64,000 nt of DNA from Paenibacillus sp. FSL H8-0548 (GCF_038630985.1 NZ_CP152049.1:6034501-6098500), one strand, 5' to 3'. Counted from the first letter of the stretch, positions 1-8,835 are shown. Program-made: numbers and translations. The notes: a model not told the origin generated them from the sequence alone.

Positions 1-165
1 GTCGTTATCCTTCAACTCTTGGTCAGTAAATTGGTCTGTGACGGCAGTCACAGCTTGCGGTTCTTCACTCGCTGCATAGGCAGGCGTTAGTGAGGTTAAC
101 ATCGACGCAAGCAGCGCGCAGCATAACGTCACAGACAACCATTTCTTTTTTCTCAACAATGTCAT
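1..165 (-). CDS. N-terminus of a secreted protein (partial, runs off left edge)
   Basis: An open frame on the minus strand starts with ATG at 165 and stays open to the window edge (55 codons). A strong ribosome site (GGGAGG) lies just upstream. The product starts MTLLRKKKW, followed by a hydrophobic stretch and a signal-peptidase-like site, PAYA then ASEE, so it is a Sec-exported protein. The mature part seen (about 25 residues) is acidic and polar and shows no domain. Function is unknown because almost all of the protein is outside the window. Confidence 0.75.
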   Translation of the reverse strand, partial: MTLLRKKKWLSVTLCCALLASMLTSLTPAYAASEEPQAVTAVTDQFTDQELKDND

Positions 166-763
166 TCCTCCCAAAACCCATTGATCGCTCACACTGAATG
201 CGCTTACAACCTTTTGCTTTTAGAACGTCACCACGAATGATATCGAAGATCAAAAAACGATTCAACTGAACAATCTAAACGACAGTATACTTCAGTCAGC
301 AGCTCTTATTATCGTACGATTAGTGCTGAATTGTTCACCTAGGTTTGTTTTTTTCACTGCCTGGAGCGCTCGTTCAGCCGCCATCGCAATGCTCGTTGCG
401 CAATATTATGCTTCACTACAAAACTTCTGCTGCTGCTTAGCTTTGAACGTGTATGCTGCCTCTAATGCTCCGGCCGGCTATCCTGCACCAGTGCAGTAAC
501 TTTACACTTTCAAGCCTCTGTGAAGTACCTATCTTGTACATCTGCACTAGAATGGCTTACTTTTGAGCTTCTATGCTTATATCAGGGCGTCTATCCTGCA
601 CCATGTACATGATAGACACCCTCCTGCTTAAAAATATAGCCGCTATGTTGCGAATATGCAGGATAGCGGCTGCTGCGCCAAACTTATTTACTTTTGTCTC
701 GCTTCTCCGCCAGTCTTCGATTGGTCATGACTATACGAGAAATGCCCTAGGGCTAGCAACAAA
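166..763. other. Non-coding spacer with small palindromes
   Basis: I see no convincing gene. The 573-836 plus-strand frame has no ribosome site and crosses a terminator. The spacer holds short hairpins, for example GTCTATC...GATAGAC around 585-617 and AGCCGCTATGTTGC with its imperfect complement around 639-672. It also carries TGCACTAGAATG near 543-556, a string that recurs in the inverted repeat near 57.6 kb. It probably contains the promoter of the secreted-protein gene and degraded copies of an intergenic repeat family. Confidence 0.45.
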
Positions 764-800
764 AAAACGAGCCGCTAGAATTGCTTCTTGGGCTCGTTTT
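764..800 (-). terminator. Rho-independent terminator of the pentapeptide gene
   Basis: A perfect 10-bp stem (764-773 with 791-800) with a 17-nt loop is followed on the minus strand by a T run (complement of A761-767). It sits about 43 bp after the stop of the pentapeptide-repeat gene. Confidence 0.8.
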
Positions 801-842
801 GCGTATTGCTTTTCCTCATTGCTGCTCTTACCGTGATCTCGC

Positions 843-1505
843 CTACGATGACATCCCGTCATTCACCACAAGCCCAAAAATCGTCGCAAACGTAATCGCC
901 TGCGCAGGCGATATGATGCAGCGCCGCAATTCCTCAAGCGAAACGCCCAAGCCGTTAAACTCACAGCTGCTAATATCTATGCCGCCAAGCTTGGTCAGCG
1001 ACAGCTGCGCTTGATCAATATTTACTTCATGTAAAGAAAAGCTGGCTAGTGTCATATTGGACATATCTGCCTTGGCTAGCGAGCTTTTCTGAAACTTAAC
1101 ATTCTTGGCATTTGAAAAACGCATCACGGCATAATCTCCGACGCATTGCTCGAAGAGTACATTCCGAAGCGTTGAGCCTGTAATATCCATACCGAGCATT
1201 TTGCAGTTGTGGAAGGAAACGCGATGCAAAACAACCTCGCTCAGCTCGATATTCGATAAATCACAATTTTCGAACCGCACATCAGTAAACTCTGCCTTAC
1301 GCAGGCTTGTCGCGCGGAATACGACGTTATTAAACACGACTCTATCGAAGCAAGCTTTATAGGCAGATTGATTTTGAATGCTGCAATCCTTAATGATGCT
1401 GTCGCTAATTTCATGCTCATCCGCCCACTCGTAATCTGGAACGTCTAATGTTTCAAGAGTGCTCGGTAGTTTGGGAGCTTCGATTTTCACTTTTTTACTG
1501 GACAT
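843..1505 (-). CDS. Pentapeptide-repeat protein
   Basis: A 220-residue soluble protein. From about residue 40 to 185 most of it fits the A(D/N)LxX pentapeptide pattern, with F/L every fifth position in the style of FRATSLRKAEFTDVRFEN, so a right-handed quadrilateral beta-helix is expected. The length is close to that of Qnr/McbG proteins that mimic DNA and bind gyrase, and the last 35 residues (helical, EELRRCIISPAQA) resemble the dimerisation tail of Gram-positive Qnr-like proteins. Quinolone protection is only a possibility; many pentapeptide proteins have no known role. It is monocistronic with its own terminator, and the ribosome site is weak (AGGTCATC). Confidence 0.75.
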   Translation of the reverse strand: MSSKKVKIEAPKLPSTLETLDVPDYEWADEHEISDSIIKDCSIQNQSAYKACFDRVVFNNVVFRATSLRKAEFTDVRFENCDLSNIELSEVVLHRVSFHNCKMLGMDITGSTLRNVLFEQCVGDYAVMRFSNAKNVKFQKSSLAKADMSNMTLASFSLHEVNIDQAQLSLTKLGGIDISSCEFNGLGVSLEELRRCIISPAQAITFATIFGLVVNDGMSS

Positions 1506-1681
1506 ATGCTTGATGACCTGCCTTTATTTAGTTGTGATTGCAAACGCAAACAAAAATTGCTGAATTTCTTAGGGAATATTCTTCAAAGCGTAGTCAGCAT
1601 GGTTATCCTATTCTAGAACAACCAGCAGCAACTGATTATCTCTATATTATACACATACAAATTACGATTGGGTGATATCGA

Positions 1682-1717
1682 GCAAACTCCTTTCTCAGAT
1701 TTATATCTTAATTGATC
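1682..1717 (-). repeat. 36-bp direct repeat, copy A (DinB gene fragment)
   Basis: 34 of 36 bases match 5567-5602. Read on the minus strand it gives DQLRYKSEKGV, the same peptide as the DinB-family remnant at 5.4-5.6 kb, so it is a scrap of a second DinB-like gene. It is joined directly to an integrase remnant, which marks an old deletion or insertion junction. Confidence 0.7.
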
Positions 1718-1935
1718 CCTAGACTGCTAGTAGACTTTAAACGATCTGCTTGTTTGGCCAAGTACTCCTTCAGCATTGTTAACGTTATCTCTGATATTTC
1801 GAGATCGACAAGCTCCAGCATCAACGCTTTGTGCTAAGGACATAAGCTTTTATTGTTTTCGGACTACATCCTTGAATACGATTGTCAGCCTCGTACAACT
1901 GCCACAATTCACTCAAGTTCAAAACAAAACCTCCC
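1718..1935 (-). pseudogene. Tyrosine recombinase N-terminal remnant
   Basis: The minus strand has a good ribosome site (AAGGGGAGG near 1930) and a TTG start. It encodes LWQLYEADNRIQGCSPKTI, typical of the SAM-like core-binding domain of XerC/D-type integrases. After a frameshift near 1840 the next frame continues with EITLTMLKEYLAKQADRLK, also part of that domain. The reading then stops at the junction with the DinB fragment, and no catalytic domain follows. This is a dead fragment of about 70 codons. Calling it an integrase rests on recognition of the sequence pattern, not on a search. Confidence 0.6.
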
Positions 1936-1978
1936 CTTAGAAGCTATTAATTCTAGTTTACTTCGAAGGAGAGGTTTT
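1926..1978. terminator. Palindrome, possible bidirectional terminator
   Basis: Arms 1926-1943 and 1961-1978 are complementary at 16 of 18 positions, and the sequence is T-rich on both sides. It lies upstream of the integrase remnant and downstream of the 2035-2514 gene on the minus strand, so it could end transcription of the latter. Confidence 0.5.
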
Positions 1979-2034
1979 AATCTTCTTGCCTTTTGAACTA
2001 TTCTATCTCGTTAGTTAAACAATCGTCTGATTGA

Positions 2035-2514
2035 CTATGGAATTTGAATATATTTTGACTGAATATAATAAATGCGTTCAATTTCAGTTTCATAATAACC
2101 AACATTGTATTGAGATAAATCAATGAGATCACTGAACGTATTTGGAGGTTTACAATTCCACTTTATAAAATCGAATTTCACAGGAAAATTTTCATCATTA
2201 GAATTGGGAGTATGGACGTATACTGCGTCAGCACCACTATCTTCCTCATGAATACACACCCATGTTTGATACGGTTTACTAAAATCTTTAAGTTGTTGTA
2301 AAAATTTTGAATAAAGATGTATATGTGCTTTAATGTGTTCTCTTCTTACTTTTAGACTGTTGTTGCCCAGTCCATAAAAATCGAGATGTCTATGCCAAAA
2401 GTCATACCAAGAATCATCCTCAACATTTAACTCATATCCCTCGATCAAAGACCATAGTTTTTTGAAATGTCTCCTCTTCCCACGAAACTTTTTCAATATC
2501 AGATCTCCATTCAA
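2035..2514 (-). CDS. Hypothetical protein, 159 aa
   Basis: I do not recognise this protein. It is soluble, rich in aromatic residues (Trp, Tyr, Phe) and charged; there is no signal peptide or membrane segment. Codon use is clearly more AT-rich than in the neighbouring metabolic genes, which with the nearby integrase fragment hints at acquired DNA. The ribosome site before the ATG is poor. It stands alone, with a possible terminator at 1926-1978. Size and composition would suit a contact-dependent immunity or phage-type protein, but this is a guess. Confidence 0.5.
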   Translation of the reverse strand: MNGDLILKKFRGKRRHFKKLWSLIEGYELNVEDDSWYDFWHRHLDFYGLGNNSLKVRREHIKAHIHLYSKFLQQLKDFSKPYQTWVCIHEEDSGADAVYVHTPNSNDENFPVKFDFIKWNCKPPNTFSDLIDLSQYNVGYYETEIERIYYIQSKYIQIP

Positions 2515-2608
2515 ATAATCTTTCTTTCTAAACAGCCCTTTAGCATAATGAAAAAGTTAGAGTGGCTAATATGTAAAAATATTCCTAATGTTAAACTAAA
2601 GTGTACCG

Positions 2609-3667
2609 TTAGCTGAACAAGCTCATCTTATCTCCATGCATCTGCGGTTTCATACTAATAATGACCTTTCCTATCACGAGACCTTCTCCGAAATACTCAA
2701 GTGCCTGGGTCGCGTCCTTTAAAGAATACCGCCGATCGATGATGGGCATGACTTGACCCTCTTCAACTAAAGACTTCCAGACCAACTGATCAATATGGTT
2801 CGGCTTATGTAGCAGCACCCCCACTTTCTTCTTTTCAAGCCAAGCGGTCAGCGGTGCCATCAACAGTACCTGGAAGATGCGATGAAGAGGACCGCCAACC
2901 ATGACATATGTGCCTCCTGATTTGAGTGCGCGCTTGATCGCAAAAATAGAACGGTTTCCGACAACATCGAGGATCAGATCGTATCGCCTACTACTTGCGG
3001 TGAAGTCTTCATTCGTATAATCAAGAACATGATCTGCCCCCACGGAACGCAGTGCTTCCAACTTCTCGGCTCTATCCACTCCAGTCACTTCTGCCCCAAG
3101 CAACTTTGCATATTGAATTCCAAATGTACCTACACCGCCGCCCGCCCCATTAATCAGTACCTGATAGCCCTTCAATAGCTTTCCTTTATCACGTAATCCT
3201 TGTAAGGCGAGAACTGCCGCTTGTGGAATGGCTGCCGCTTGCTCGAAGCTCAAACCTTCTGGCTTCTGTGTCAGTGCTTCTTCGTTAGCACATACATATT
3301 CCGCAAACCCTCCCCATCCGCAACCAGAAATGTCTCCGAAAACTTCATCCCCCTGTCGAAAACGTTTGACGGCGGAACCCACAGCGACTACCCGCCCCGC
3401 AATGTCCGCGCCTAGGGTGCGGTAACGGGGCTTTCGTAGTCCGCCAAGACGGTTAATATACGGTCTTCCGCGCAGGAGATCCCAGTCCCAGGAATTTACC
3501 GATGCTGCATGGACTTCGATTAACACTTCATGGTCCATAGGCTTGGGAATGTCCACCTCTTCAATGCGAAGGACATCAGGCGTTCCGTAGCTCTCATAGA
3601 CCAGTGCCCTCATTGTACTTGCTCCTAAGTTCACTTGATCGTCTTTATTTATTGTCTCGGTCTTCAT
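2609..3667 (-). CDS. MDR-family NAD(P)-dependent oxidoreductase (quinone reductase-like)
   Basis: A 352-residue medium-chain dehydrogenase/reductase. A GroES-like N-terminal domain (PKPMDHEVLIEVHAASVN, then TLGADIAGRVVAVG) is followed by a Rossmann domain with the nucleotide motif GAGGGVGTFGIQYAK near residue 172-187. The cysteine/histidine pattern of zinc alcohol dehydrogenases is missing, so it belongs with the zinc-independent quinone/enoyl reductases. Two starts are possible: ATG 3667 with AAAGGATGGG, and ATG 3613 (MRALVYESYG) with TTAGGAGC. The second matches the usual family start. The natural substrate cannot be read from sequence; related proteins reduce quinones or reactive enals. 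Confidence 0.85.
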   Translation of the reverse strand: MKTETINKDDQVNLGASTMRALVYESYGTPDVLRIEEVDIPKPMDHEVLIEVHAASVNSWDWDLLRGRPYINRLGGLRKPRYRTLGADIAGRVVAVGSAVKRFRQGDEVFGDISGCGWGGFAEYVCANEEALTQKPEGLSFEQAAAIPQAAVLALQGLRDKGKLLKGYQVLINGAGGGVGTFGIQYAKLLGAEVTGVDRAEKLEALRSVGADHVLDYTNEDFTASSRRYDLILDVVGNRSIFAIKRALKSGGTYVMVGGPLHRIFQVLLMAPLTAWLEKKKVGVLLHKPNHIDQLVWKSLVEEGQVMPIIDRRYSLKDATQALEYFGEGLVIGKVIISMKPQMHGDKMSLFS

Positions 3668-3967
3668 TGTGAGTTCCCATCCTTTCTTAAATTAGGACTA
3701 AACGTTGATTGGATCCGAATAACACAATTATATGCAACCACCCAAAATATGTAATGTTCCATTCAATACGCCAAGCAAAGATTCTTGGTTTCACTTAGCT
3801 ATTTTGTTCGTTAGTTGAGCGAAGGTCTGGCTTGCTTAAACGTCAGTATAAACAACTCATCTACTGCCAGGGCCACAGGAGAGTGAAAACCTCAATCTGA
3901 TTCTATTTTCCCTATTTGTGATACGGTTCACCGCAAATGATCTTAACTATCCTGCCCATAGTTGAGA

Positions 3968-3997
3968 AAACGGCAGCCATGAATCTGGCTGCCGTTT
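3968..3997. terminator. Terminator hairpin
   Basis: A perfect 12-bp stem (3968-3979 with 3986-3997) and a 6-nt loop, with T-rich flanks on both strands. It lies about 90 bp beyond the stop of the minus-strand GNAT gene and probably ends that transcript. Confidence 0.75.
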
Positions 3998-4089
3998 CTT
4001 CGTGTTTATGAAGCAATCGTTCCTCGATAGCTTAATGAGTATTCTTCATTTTAGAAGTCTAGAATTCGTTGGTCAACGTAATAACTTTT

Positions 4090-4527
4090 CTAATCCGATT
4101 TATTCGAATATCTCAATGATACAAGGTAATTGATCCCGATTTTCTTTGCCCGTTTAATTGGTATTTGCCTACGTTTGTATTCTTCAAAACCTAATTTATA
4201 ATAGAGCTTCATGGCTGGAATATTGGTATCGGCAACTTCTTCAATCAAGTAAGCCTCATATGGTGTATTCTCAAGGGTATGACGAATCATTTGCGAAGCA
4301 ACACCTTGCCCCCTGAATTCGGCAGCTGTTCCTACAAATTCGATTGAGCCTACACCAGGTAAAGGATTAACAAAGGGAGATTCAAATTCTTTTTTAAGGA
4401 AAATACCAGCCATACTTCCTTTTAAAAAGCCTAAATCAAGCCACTGTGTGAATCCCTCGGCGAATATTTCAGATATCCCTTGCCTCGCGTCAAACTCAGC
4501 TTGATCAGCTCTAACCACCTTAAGCAT
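4090..4527 (-). CDS. GNAT-family acetyltransferase, probably internally deleted
   Basis: A 145-residue protein. The acetyl-CoA binding motif A is clear (VGTAAEFRGQGVASQMIRH), followed by the C-terminal DTNIPAMKLYYKLGFEEYKR typical of GNAT proteins. The N-terminus (ARQGISEIFAEGFTQWL) runs abruptly into LGFLKGSMAGIF; from memory of this family about 50-60 residues carrying the first beta strands should lie between. The frame is intact, so a shortened protein could be made, but activity is doubtful. The gene is 7 bp after the TetR remnant, a common regulator-acetyltransferase pairing. Confidence 0.6.
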   Translation of the reverse strand: MLKVVRADQAEFDARQGISEIFAEGFTQWLDLGFLKGSMAGIFLKKEFESPFVNPLPGVGSIEFVGTAAEFRGQGVASQMIRHTLENTPYEAYLIEEVADTNIPAMKLYYKLGFEEYKRRQIPIKRAKKIGINYLVSLRYSNKSD

Positions 4528-4534
4528 GGTATGG

Positions 4535-5056
4535 TCACTCCCTTTCCTTAAATAGAAATGCGGTGAGGATAGAAGGTGAGGGCATGGTGAATTTGCTCTT
4601 TAGTAATACTTTCATCTGAGCCAAACCCTGAATCGATGCATAAAAAAGGGCAGCCATTTCCTGCGCATCACCCGAGTGAAATTCCCCATGCTGCTGACCC
4701 TTGCGAATGAGCTGTGTCGTAGAATCAAGCAACCTGGCATTTACCTGGAGGATCTCTTCATAATGTTCTGCAGCTGTGGTAGCTCCCGCTAATAGCGATT
4801 GATTAATAAGGATCAGTAGATGAGCTAGTTCCTCCCCATTGATCATGTCAGTGTAGACTTCGTCGACAAACTGTGCCATTAACTTTTTAGGGGAGTGATC
4901 GGATTCAAAGATAGTAATATTACGTTTCAATCCTTCAACCGCGTAGGCAACCAATTCGTTAAATAACTGATCCTTCGTTTTGTAATGACGATACAGCAGC
5001 CCAATACTAATGCCAGCTGCATCCGCGATATCCTGAACATTCGCGCCGTTCTCATG
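4535..5056 (-). pseudogene. TetR-family regulator, 5' truncated
   Basis: The C-terminal ligand-binding half is intact. The frame extends upstream of the TTG-started version into VQDIADAAGISIGLLYRHY, the recognition helix of a TetR HTH, but then meets a TAA stop about two codons before ENGANV. The first ~25 residues of the DNA-binding domain and the start codon are gone. The breakpoint lies near 5056, next to the VOC remnant, so one deletion could have removed both ends. Confidence 0.75.
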
Positions 5057-5107
5057 TTAAGCTATAGTTACCCGATAGTTGAATGACCAACACTATCATC
5101 CCTAAGT

Positions 5108-5419
5108 TTATTGCTGTGCAATCTCCCAGGCATGCCCTGCCGGGTCCGTAAAAGCAGCACTGCGTATTCCCCATGGCCGGTCCATTGGACCGTTAAGTAG
5201 AGTAACACCACGTATATTCAATTCGTTACATACTGCATCAACATCATCTACTCGGATGGTAAACTGAAAACGAGATCCTGTTTCTGGGCTTGCGACTGTT
5301 CTAGGATGGATCAAACCGTATGCTTCGGAAATACTCAGGAGGTTAATACTCATATTACCGAAGTTGAATACTGCAGAGACATCGTCTTCATATACGGCGG
5401 AAATGTCTACTGGCCAAAT
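5108..5419 (-). pseudogene. VOC/glyoxalase-superfamily protein, N-terminally truncated
   Basis: The frame codes for EDDVSAVFNFGNMSINLL followed by the second half of a vicinal oxygen chelate protein, ending DPAGHAWEIAQQ. The first beta-alpha-beta module with its metal ligand is absent; upstream the frame closes at a TAG (5420-5422). An internal ATG at 5353 could start an 81-residue product, but half a VOC fold is unlikely to work alone. It overlaps the DinB remnant in another frame, again showing a deletion junction. Confidence 0.65.
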
Positions 5420-5617
5420 CTATCCACTCCCGTGCGTTGAGCCACCCAAAGCCGTCATGTCTGACTTTATAATTTGGATTCATCGTATCAACTTTCTCTT
5501 CCCACTCTGACATTCTCATTAATACTAAGTTGAGAGTATTATGTGGTTATACATTTGCCCTAAAGACCAAACTCCTTGCTCAGATTTATATCTTAATTGA
5601 TCTAAGGAATAACACTG
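5388..5617 (-). pseudogene. DinB-family protein remnant
   Basis: Two pieces in different frames: LDQLRYKSEQGVWSLGQMY (5520-5615) with a stop soon after, and from ATG 5519 NPNYKVRHDGFGWLNAREW ending at 5388. Both are typical of DinB/YfiT-like four-helix proteins, but the centre of the gene is missing and the join is out of frame. The first piece contains repeat copy B (5567-5602). Clearly nonfunctional. Confidence 0.65.
5567..5602 (-). repeat. 36-bp direct repeat, copy B
   Basis: It matches 1682-1717 at 34 of 36 positions and is part of the DinB remnant. The two copies are 3.9 kb apart in the same orientation and bracket the decayed stretch. Confidence 0.7.
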
Positions 5618-5857
5618 CAATTCGCTTTTATATTACTAATGACTTCTTCCTAGTCCCCATCTATAATGTGAATTAATAGCGGACGATTGCATGGATACCA
5701 TAAAATAAGCAGCTGTGTACCACCCTACATTAAATAATGCATCCTTTTCCTATATAATAAGGATGTAACTCATATTTATAGAAATTGACGAAGAAGAGGC
5801 TCATAAAGTATGCAAATATGGTTTAATTACCTTTTTTATAGAGAATAGAGGTGCGAG

Positions 5858-7099
5858 ATGAAGTATGAGATGACATTGGAGCAGCGCGATTATATTATGG
5901 GGACACTATCGGAGGAGCAACGTCATTTCCTGCATCATGAGCTGGTTAGAGGCCGGAGAACGTTGTTCGCACGGCAGCTTGCGAGGAAGAAATGCCAGTT
6001 CATCCCTGAGGATGCTCAGTTTGAGGATATTGCATCATTTATAGAGGAATGGGACTACATTGGCTTTACAGACAGCGGCGAGGTATCGCCGCATACGAAG
6101 TGCGAATGCGGCCGCTCGCTCCGCTACCAGCATCAGGTGCTGCATCTGCCGACGAATACGATCCGTTACTTCGGCATCGAGCATTTGCAGCTGCACACAG
6201 GCATTGATGCTAAGGCGATATCAGATATTATGAAGGGCTTTGATGTGCTTGATGGAGAAATGAACGAGATGCTCAGCAAGCATCGCGATGGCTGGCAGCT
6301 CGGTCAGCATTTATTTTTGCCGCTGCCCCCTGAGCTGGAGATACCTGTTGATATACAAGCGCATATGGATGCCAAGCTTCCACTGCTCGATAGACAGCTT
6401 GCTCGCATTCGCAGCAGACTGCATGAGCTTGATGTTGCCAGCAGAAAAAAGCGGCTCGCAGCCGCTTTAACCTATTTTGATGAGCCTACACCCGCAGCTG
6501 CGGAGCAATCTGATGCTGCGCCAATCGGCGAGATTGCTGCACAAGGCTCCTTCGATTTTGACGAATCAGGCGCAAGCCAAAGTTCCTTTAGCTTCGAAGA
6601 AACGGTCAGCGGCCAAGGCGCGTTTGTGTTTGAGGATGAGAACAGTCAAGGAGCCTTCGTATTCGACGACGCACCCGAGAGCCAAGGGGCCTTCCTATTC
6701 GACGAGCCCGCTCCGCTTCCGTCTCCTTCTGAACCATATTCGCCTTCACAGGATGCATTCGCTTATGAAGAAGCTGGCAAGAAGCTCGGTGCCGCGGCAA
6801 TAAGAGAATCGGAGCTGAGCAGCTCCAGCTCGAAGAGCTCAAGTCCGTTCTACTTACCGCAATCTGCTCAGTACGTTGTGGATGACGCCCTCAAATATGG
6901 TCGCATCAGCACGCTCGCACTGTCCAACTTCATCATTGAACAGAAGCTCGTTTCCGACATCCGTATGTCCACCGGCAAGCCCGCTGTTTACATTGCCGTC
7001 GCTGCTTACTTGGACAAGCTTGCAGCTGCGGGACAATGCGAGCTTGTCACTGGCGACTCTCAGGATCGCGTCTATACGAATAACAAGGAGCAGCATTAG
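5858..7099 (+). CDS. DUF3895-type protein with acidic-aromatic repeats
   Basis: A 413-residue soluble protein of unknown function. Residues 1-200 are mixed alpha/beta and include a possible metal site, HTKCECGRSLRYQH, near residue 79-92. Residues ~230-310 hold six imperfect repeats of the type QGAFVFDD (QGSFDFDE, QSSFSFEE, QGAFVFEDE, QGAFVFDD, QGAFLFDE, QDAFAYEE) separated by Ser/Glu/Pro-rich linkers. A low-complexity serine stretch follows. The last ~75 residues (VVDDALKYGRISTLALSNF onward) look like a DUF3895 domain with winged-helix character. The stop overlaps the convergent permease gene by 4 bp. The start at 5858 has GAGGTGCGAG upstream. Confidence 0.7.
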   Translation: MKYEMTLEQRDYIMGTLSEEQRHFLHHELVRGRRTLFARQLARKKCQFIPEDAQFEDIASFIEEWDYIGFTDSGEVSPHTKCECGRSLRYQHQVLHLPTNTIRYFGIEHLQLHTGIDAKAISDIMKGFDVLDGEMNEMLSKHRDGWQLGQHLFLPLPPELEIPVDIQAHMDAKLPLLDRQLARIRSRLHELDVASRKKRLAAALTYFDEPTPAAAEQSDAAPIGEIAAQGSFDFDESGASQSSFSFEETVSGQGAFVFEDENSQGAFVFDDAPESQGAFLFDEPAPLPSPSEPYSPSQDAFAYEEAGKKLGAAAIRESELSSSSSKSSSPFYLPQSAQYVVDDALKYGRISTLALSNFIIEQKLVSDIRMSTGKPAVYIAVAAYLDKLAAAGQCELVTGDSQDRVYTNNKEQH

Positions 7100-7938
7100 C
7101 CCTTAACAGCCGAGCCTACGGTAAGCGCGTTTTCAACCTGTTCACTAAAGAGCATGTAAATGAGTACCGTCGGCAGGCTCGCAATGGTCATCGCTGCTCC
7201 CATCGCACCCCAATCCGTCGTAAATTGTCCTTGGAAGAACAGCAGGCCAAGTGGCAGTGTCTTTAAGTTCTCCTTCGTAATTAGGATAACGGCCATCGTA
7301 AATTCATTCCATGAATTAAGAAAAATAAAAATGACCATCGTAGCGAGTGCAGGCTTAATAATCGGCAGCATAATGCTGAAAAACGTCCGGTAAATGCTCG
7401 CTCCATCGATACAAGCCGATTCCTCCATCTCAATCGGAATACTACGGAAGAAGCCATAAAACACCATAGAAGCAAATGATATATTGAATGCAATATAAGG
7501 AATAATTAAAGCGCCGTACGTGTTCGCCAAATGCAAGTCCCTCACGATAATCGCCAGCGGAATCATGATCACTTGAATCGGAATAAACATCCCGACGAGA
7601 ATATACGTATGAGCGATCTTGCTAAAACGCCAGCGCAGCCTTGCCGCCGCATAGGAGAACATGACTGCAAGCAGAATGGCTCCGGCCACTGTAGCAACTG
7701 CAACGAGCAGACTATTCATAAAATAGACCGGAACATTATATTTTGACCATGCTTCTACATAGTTTTCAAAACGGAAATGTGTCGGCGGGCCAAATGGGTT
7801 AGTTACAAAGATCTCATCGTTGTTTTTCAGAGAGTAAAAAATCATCCATAATAGCGGGTACACAGACACTATCGCATACAGCCACAAAAAGATCGTCATG
7901 CTTGGGTTGTTTTTTCTCAGCTTCATCATCCAGGCCAT
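7096..7938 (-). CDS. Carbohydrate ABC transporter permease (MalG type)
   Basis: A 280-residue inner-membrane protein with six predicted transmembrane segments. The EAA loop that contacts the ATPase is visible as ESACIDGASIYRTFFSIMLP, near residue 172-191. The C-terminus ends in VGSAVKG, as in many CUT1 permeases. It is the last gene of a minus-strand set: sensor kinase, regulator, binding protein, MalF-like and MalG-like permease. No ATPase is encoded nearby, so a shared MsmX-like ATPase probably energises it, as is usual for Bacillales CUT1 importers. The substrate is unknown but should be an oligosaccharide or glycoside. Confidence 0.9.
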   Translation of the reverse strand: MAWMMKLRKNNPSMTIFLWLYAIVSVYPLLWMIFYSLKNNDEIFVTNPFGPPTHFRFENYVEAWSKYNVPVYFMNSLLVAVATVAGAILLAVMFSYAAARLRWRFSKIAHTYILVGMFIPIQVIMIPLAIIVRDLHLANTYGALIIPYIAFNISFASMVFYGFFRSIPIEMEESACIDGASIYRTFFSIMLPIIKPALATMVIFIFLNSWNEFTMAVILITKENLKTLPLGLLFFQGQFTTDWGAMGAAMTIASLPTVLIYMLFSEQVENALTVGSAVKG

Positions 7939-7953
7939 TTCTGTCCACCTCCT

Positions 7954-8835
7954 CTAGTAAGAAATCCGTTCTCTAGCAATCAGTCGATTAATAATTAGCG
8001 TCGCAATCAAACATTCGATAACGAGAATCGCTGCTGCGGCACTGCCATAACCGAACTCTCCAACTCGGAAAGCAGAACGATACATGAGATAAGTGAGCGT
8101 ATACGTAGAGGTTCCTGGACCGCCGCTGGTCATAATGTACATGTTGGCAAAAGCGTTCAAGCCCCCTGTAATCGCAAACACAAGACAAAATTTGTACGTC
8201 TCCGCCATCATCGGGATATTGATTTTCATAATGGCCTGCAGCTTCGTTGCGCCATCGATGCGCGCAGCCTCCATATATTGTTCAGGTACAGACTTCACTC
8301 CTGCAAGCAGCAGGGCAAAGTGGTATCCCATATACTGCCAAGCGTTAACAAATGCGATTGCAATAATCGCCGACTTGCTGCTGGAGAGCCAATCCTGCTT
8401 GTATTCAAGTCCAAGTAATTCAAATACCTTATTGATTAGACCGTATTCACCGTTATAAATCGACAGCCATAGCTGGCAGACAACCGTAATCGAGAGCACT
8501 ACGGGGATGAAAAAGCTAATTCGCAATATTTTACGACCCTTAAACTTCGCATCCGCTACCGCAAAAGCAAGAATCGAGCCAATTCCAATTTGTGTAACGG
8601 TTATAATAACCGCGAAGATTAGGCCATTTTTAACGGAAGTGAAAAACAGGCTGTCCTGAAACAATCTCGTATAATTATCGAACCAAATGAAGGTGCCCTC
8701 CGAGAGTCCATCCCATTCATATAAGCTGCGAAAGAACGTTTGTATAATTGGATAAAATACCATGACCGTGTATAGAAGAAGCGCAGGCAGTATAAACAGA
8801 AGTATGGCCGTCTTATTCCCTAGAAATTTGTTCAT
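7954..8835 (-). CDS. Carbohydrate ABC transporter permease (MalF/UgpA type)
   Basis: A 293-residue protein with six predicted membrane helices and the EAA motif EAARIDGATKLQAIMKINIP. I chose the start at 8835 (MNKFLGNK) because AGAGGATG precedes it by a good distance; an in-frame ATG at 8877 would add 14 residues but lies in the spacer. It is 15 bp upstream of the partner permease, so the two are co-translated, and it follows the binding-protein gene after a spacer with a stable hairpin. Confidence 0.9.
   Translation of the reverse strand: MNKFLGNKTAILLFILPALLLYTVMVFYPIIQTFFRSLYEWDGLSEGTFIWFDNYTRLFQDSLFFTSVKNGLIFAVIITVTQIGIGSILAFAVADAKFKGRKILRISFFIPVVLSITVVCQLWLSIYNGEYGLINKVFELLGLEYKQDWLSSSKSAIIAIAFVNAWQYMGYHFALLLAGVKSVPEQYMEAARIDGATKLQAIMKINIPMMAETYKFCLVFAITGGLNAFANMYIMTSGGPGTSTYTLTYLMYRSAFRVGEFGYGSAAAAILVIECLIATLIINRLIARERISY

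Noticed and set aside
65..265. 66-codon minus-strand frame near the left edge
   Set aside because: It overlaps the start of the secreted-protein gene in another frame; the signal peptide and GGGAGG site support the frame starting at 165.
573..836. 87-codon plus-strand frame
   Set aside because: It has no ribosome site, low-complexity composition, and runs through the terminator of the opposite gene and hairpins; spurious.
843..1505. Qnr quinolone-resistance gene
   Set aside because: Length and repeat fit, but the loops that define Qnr activity cannot be confirmed by eye; kept as a pentapeptide-repeat protein.
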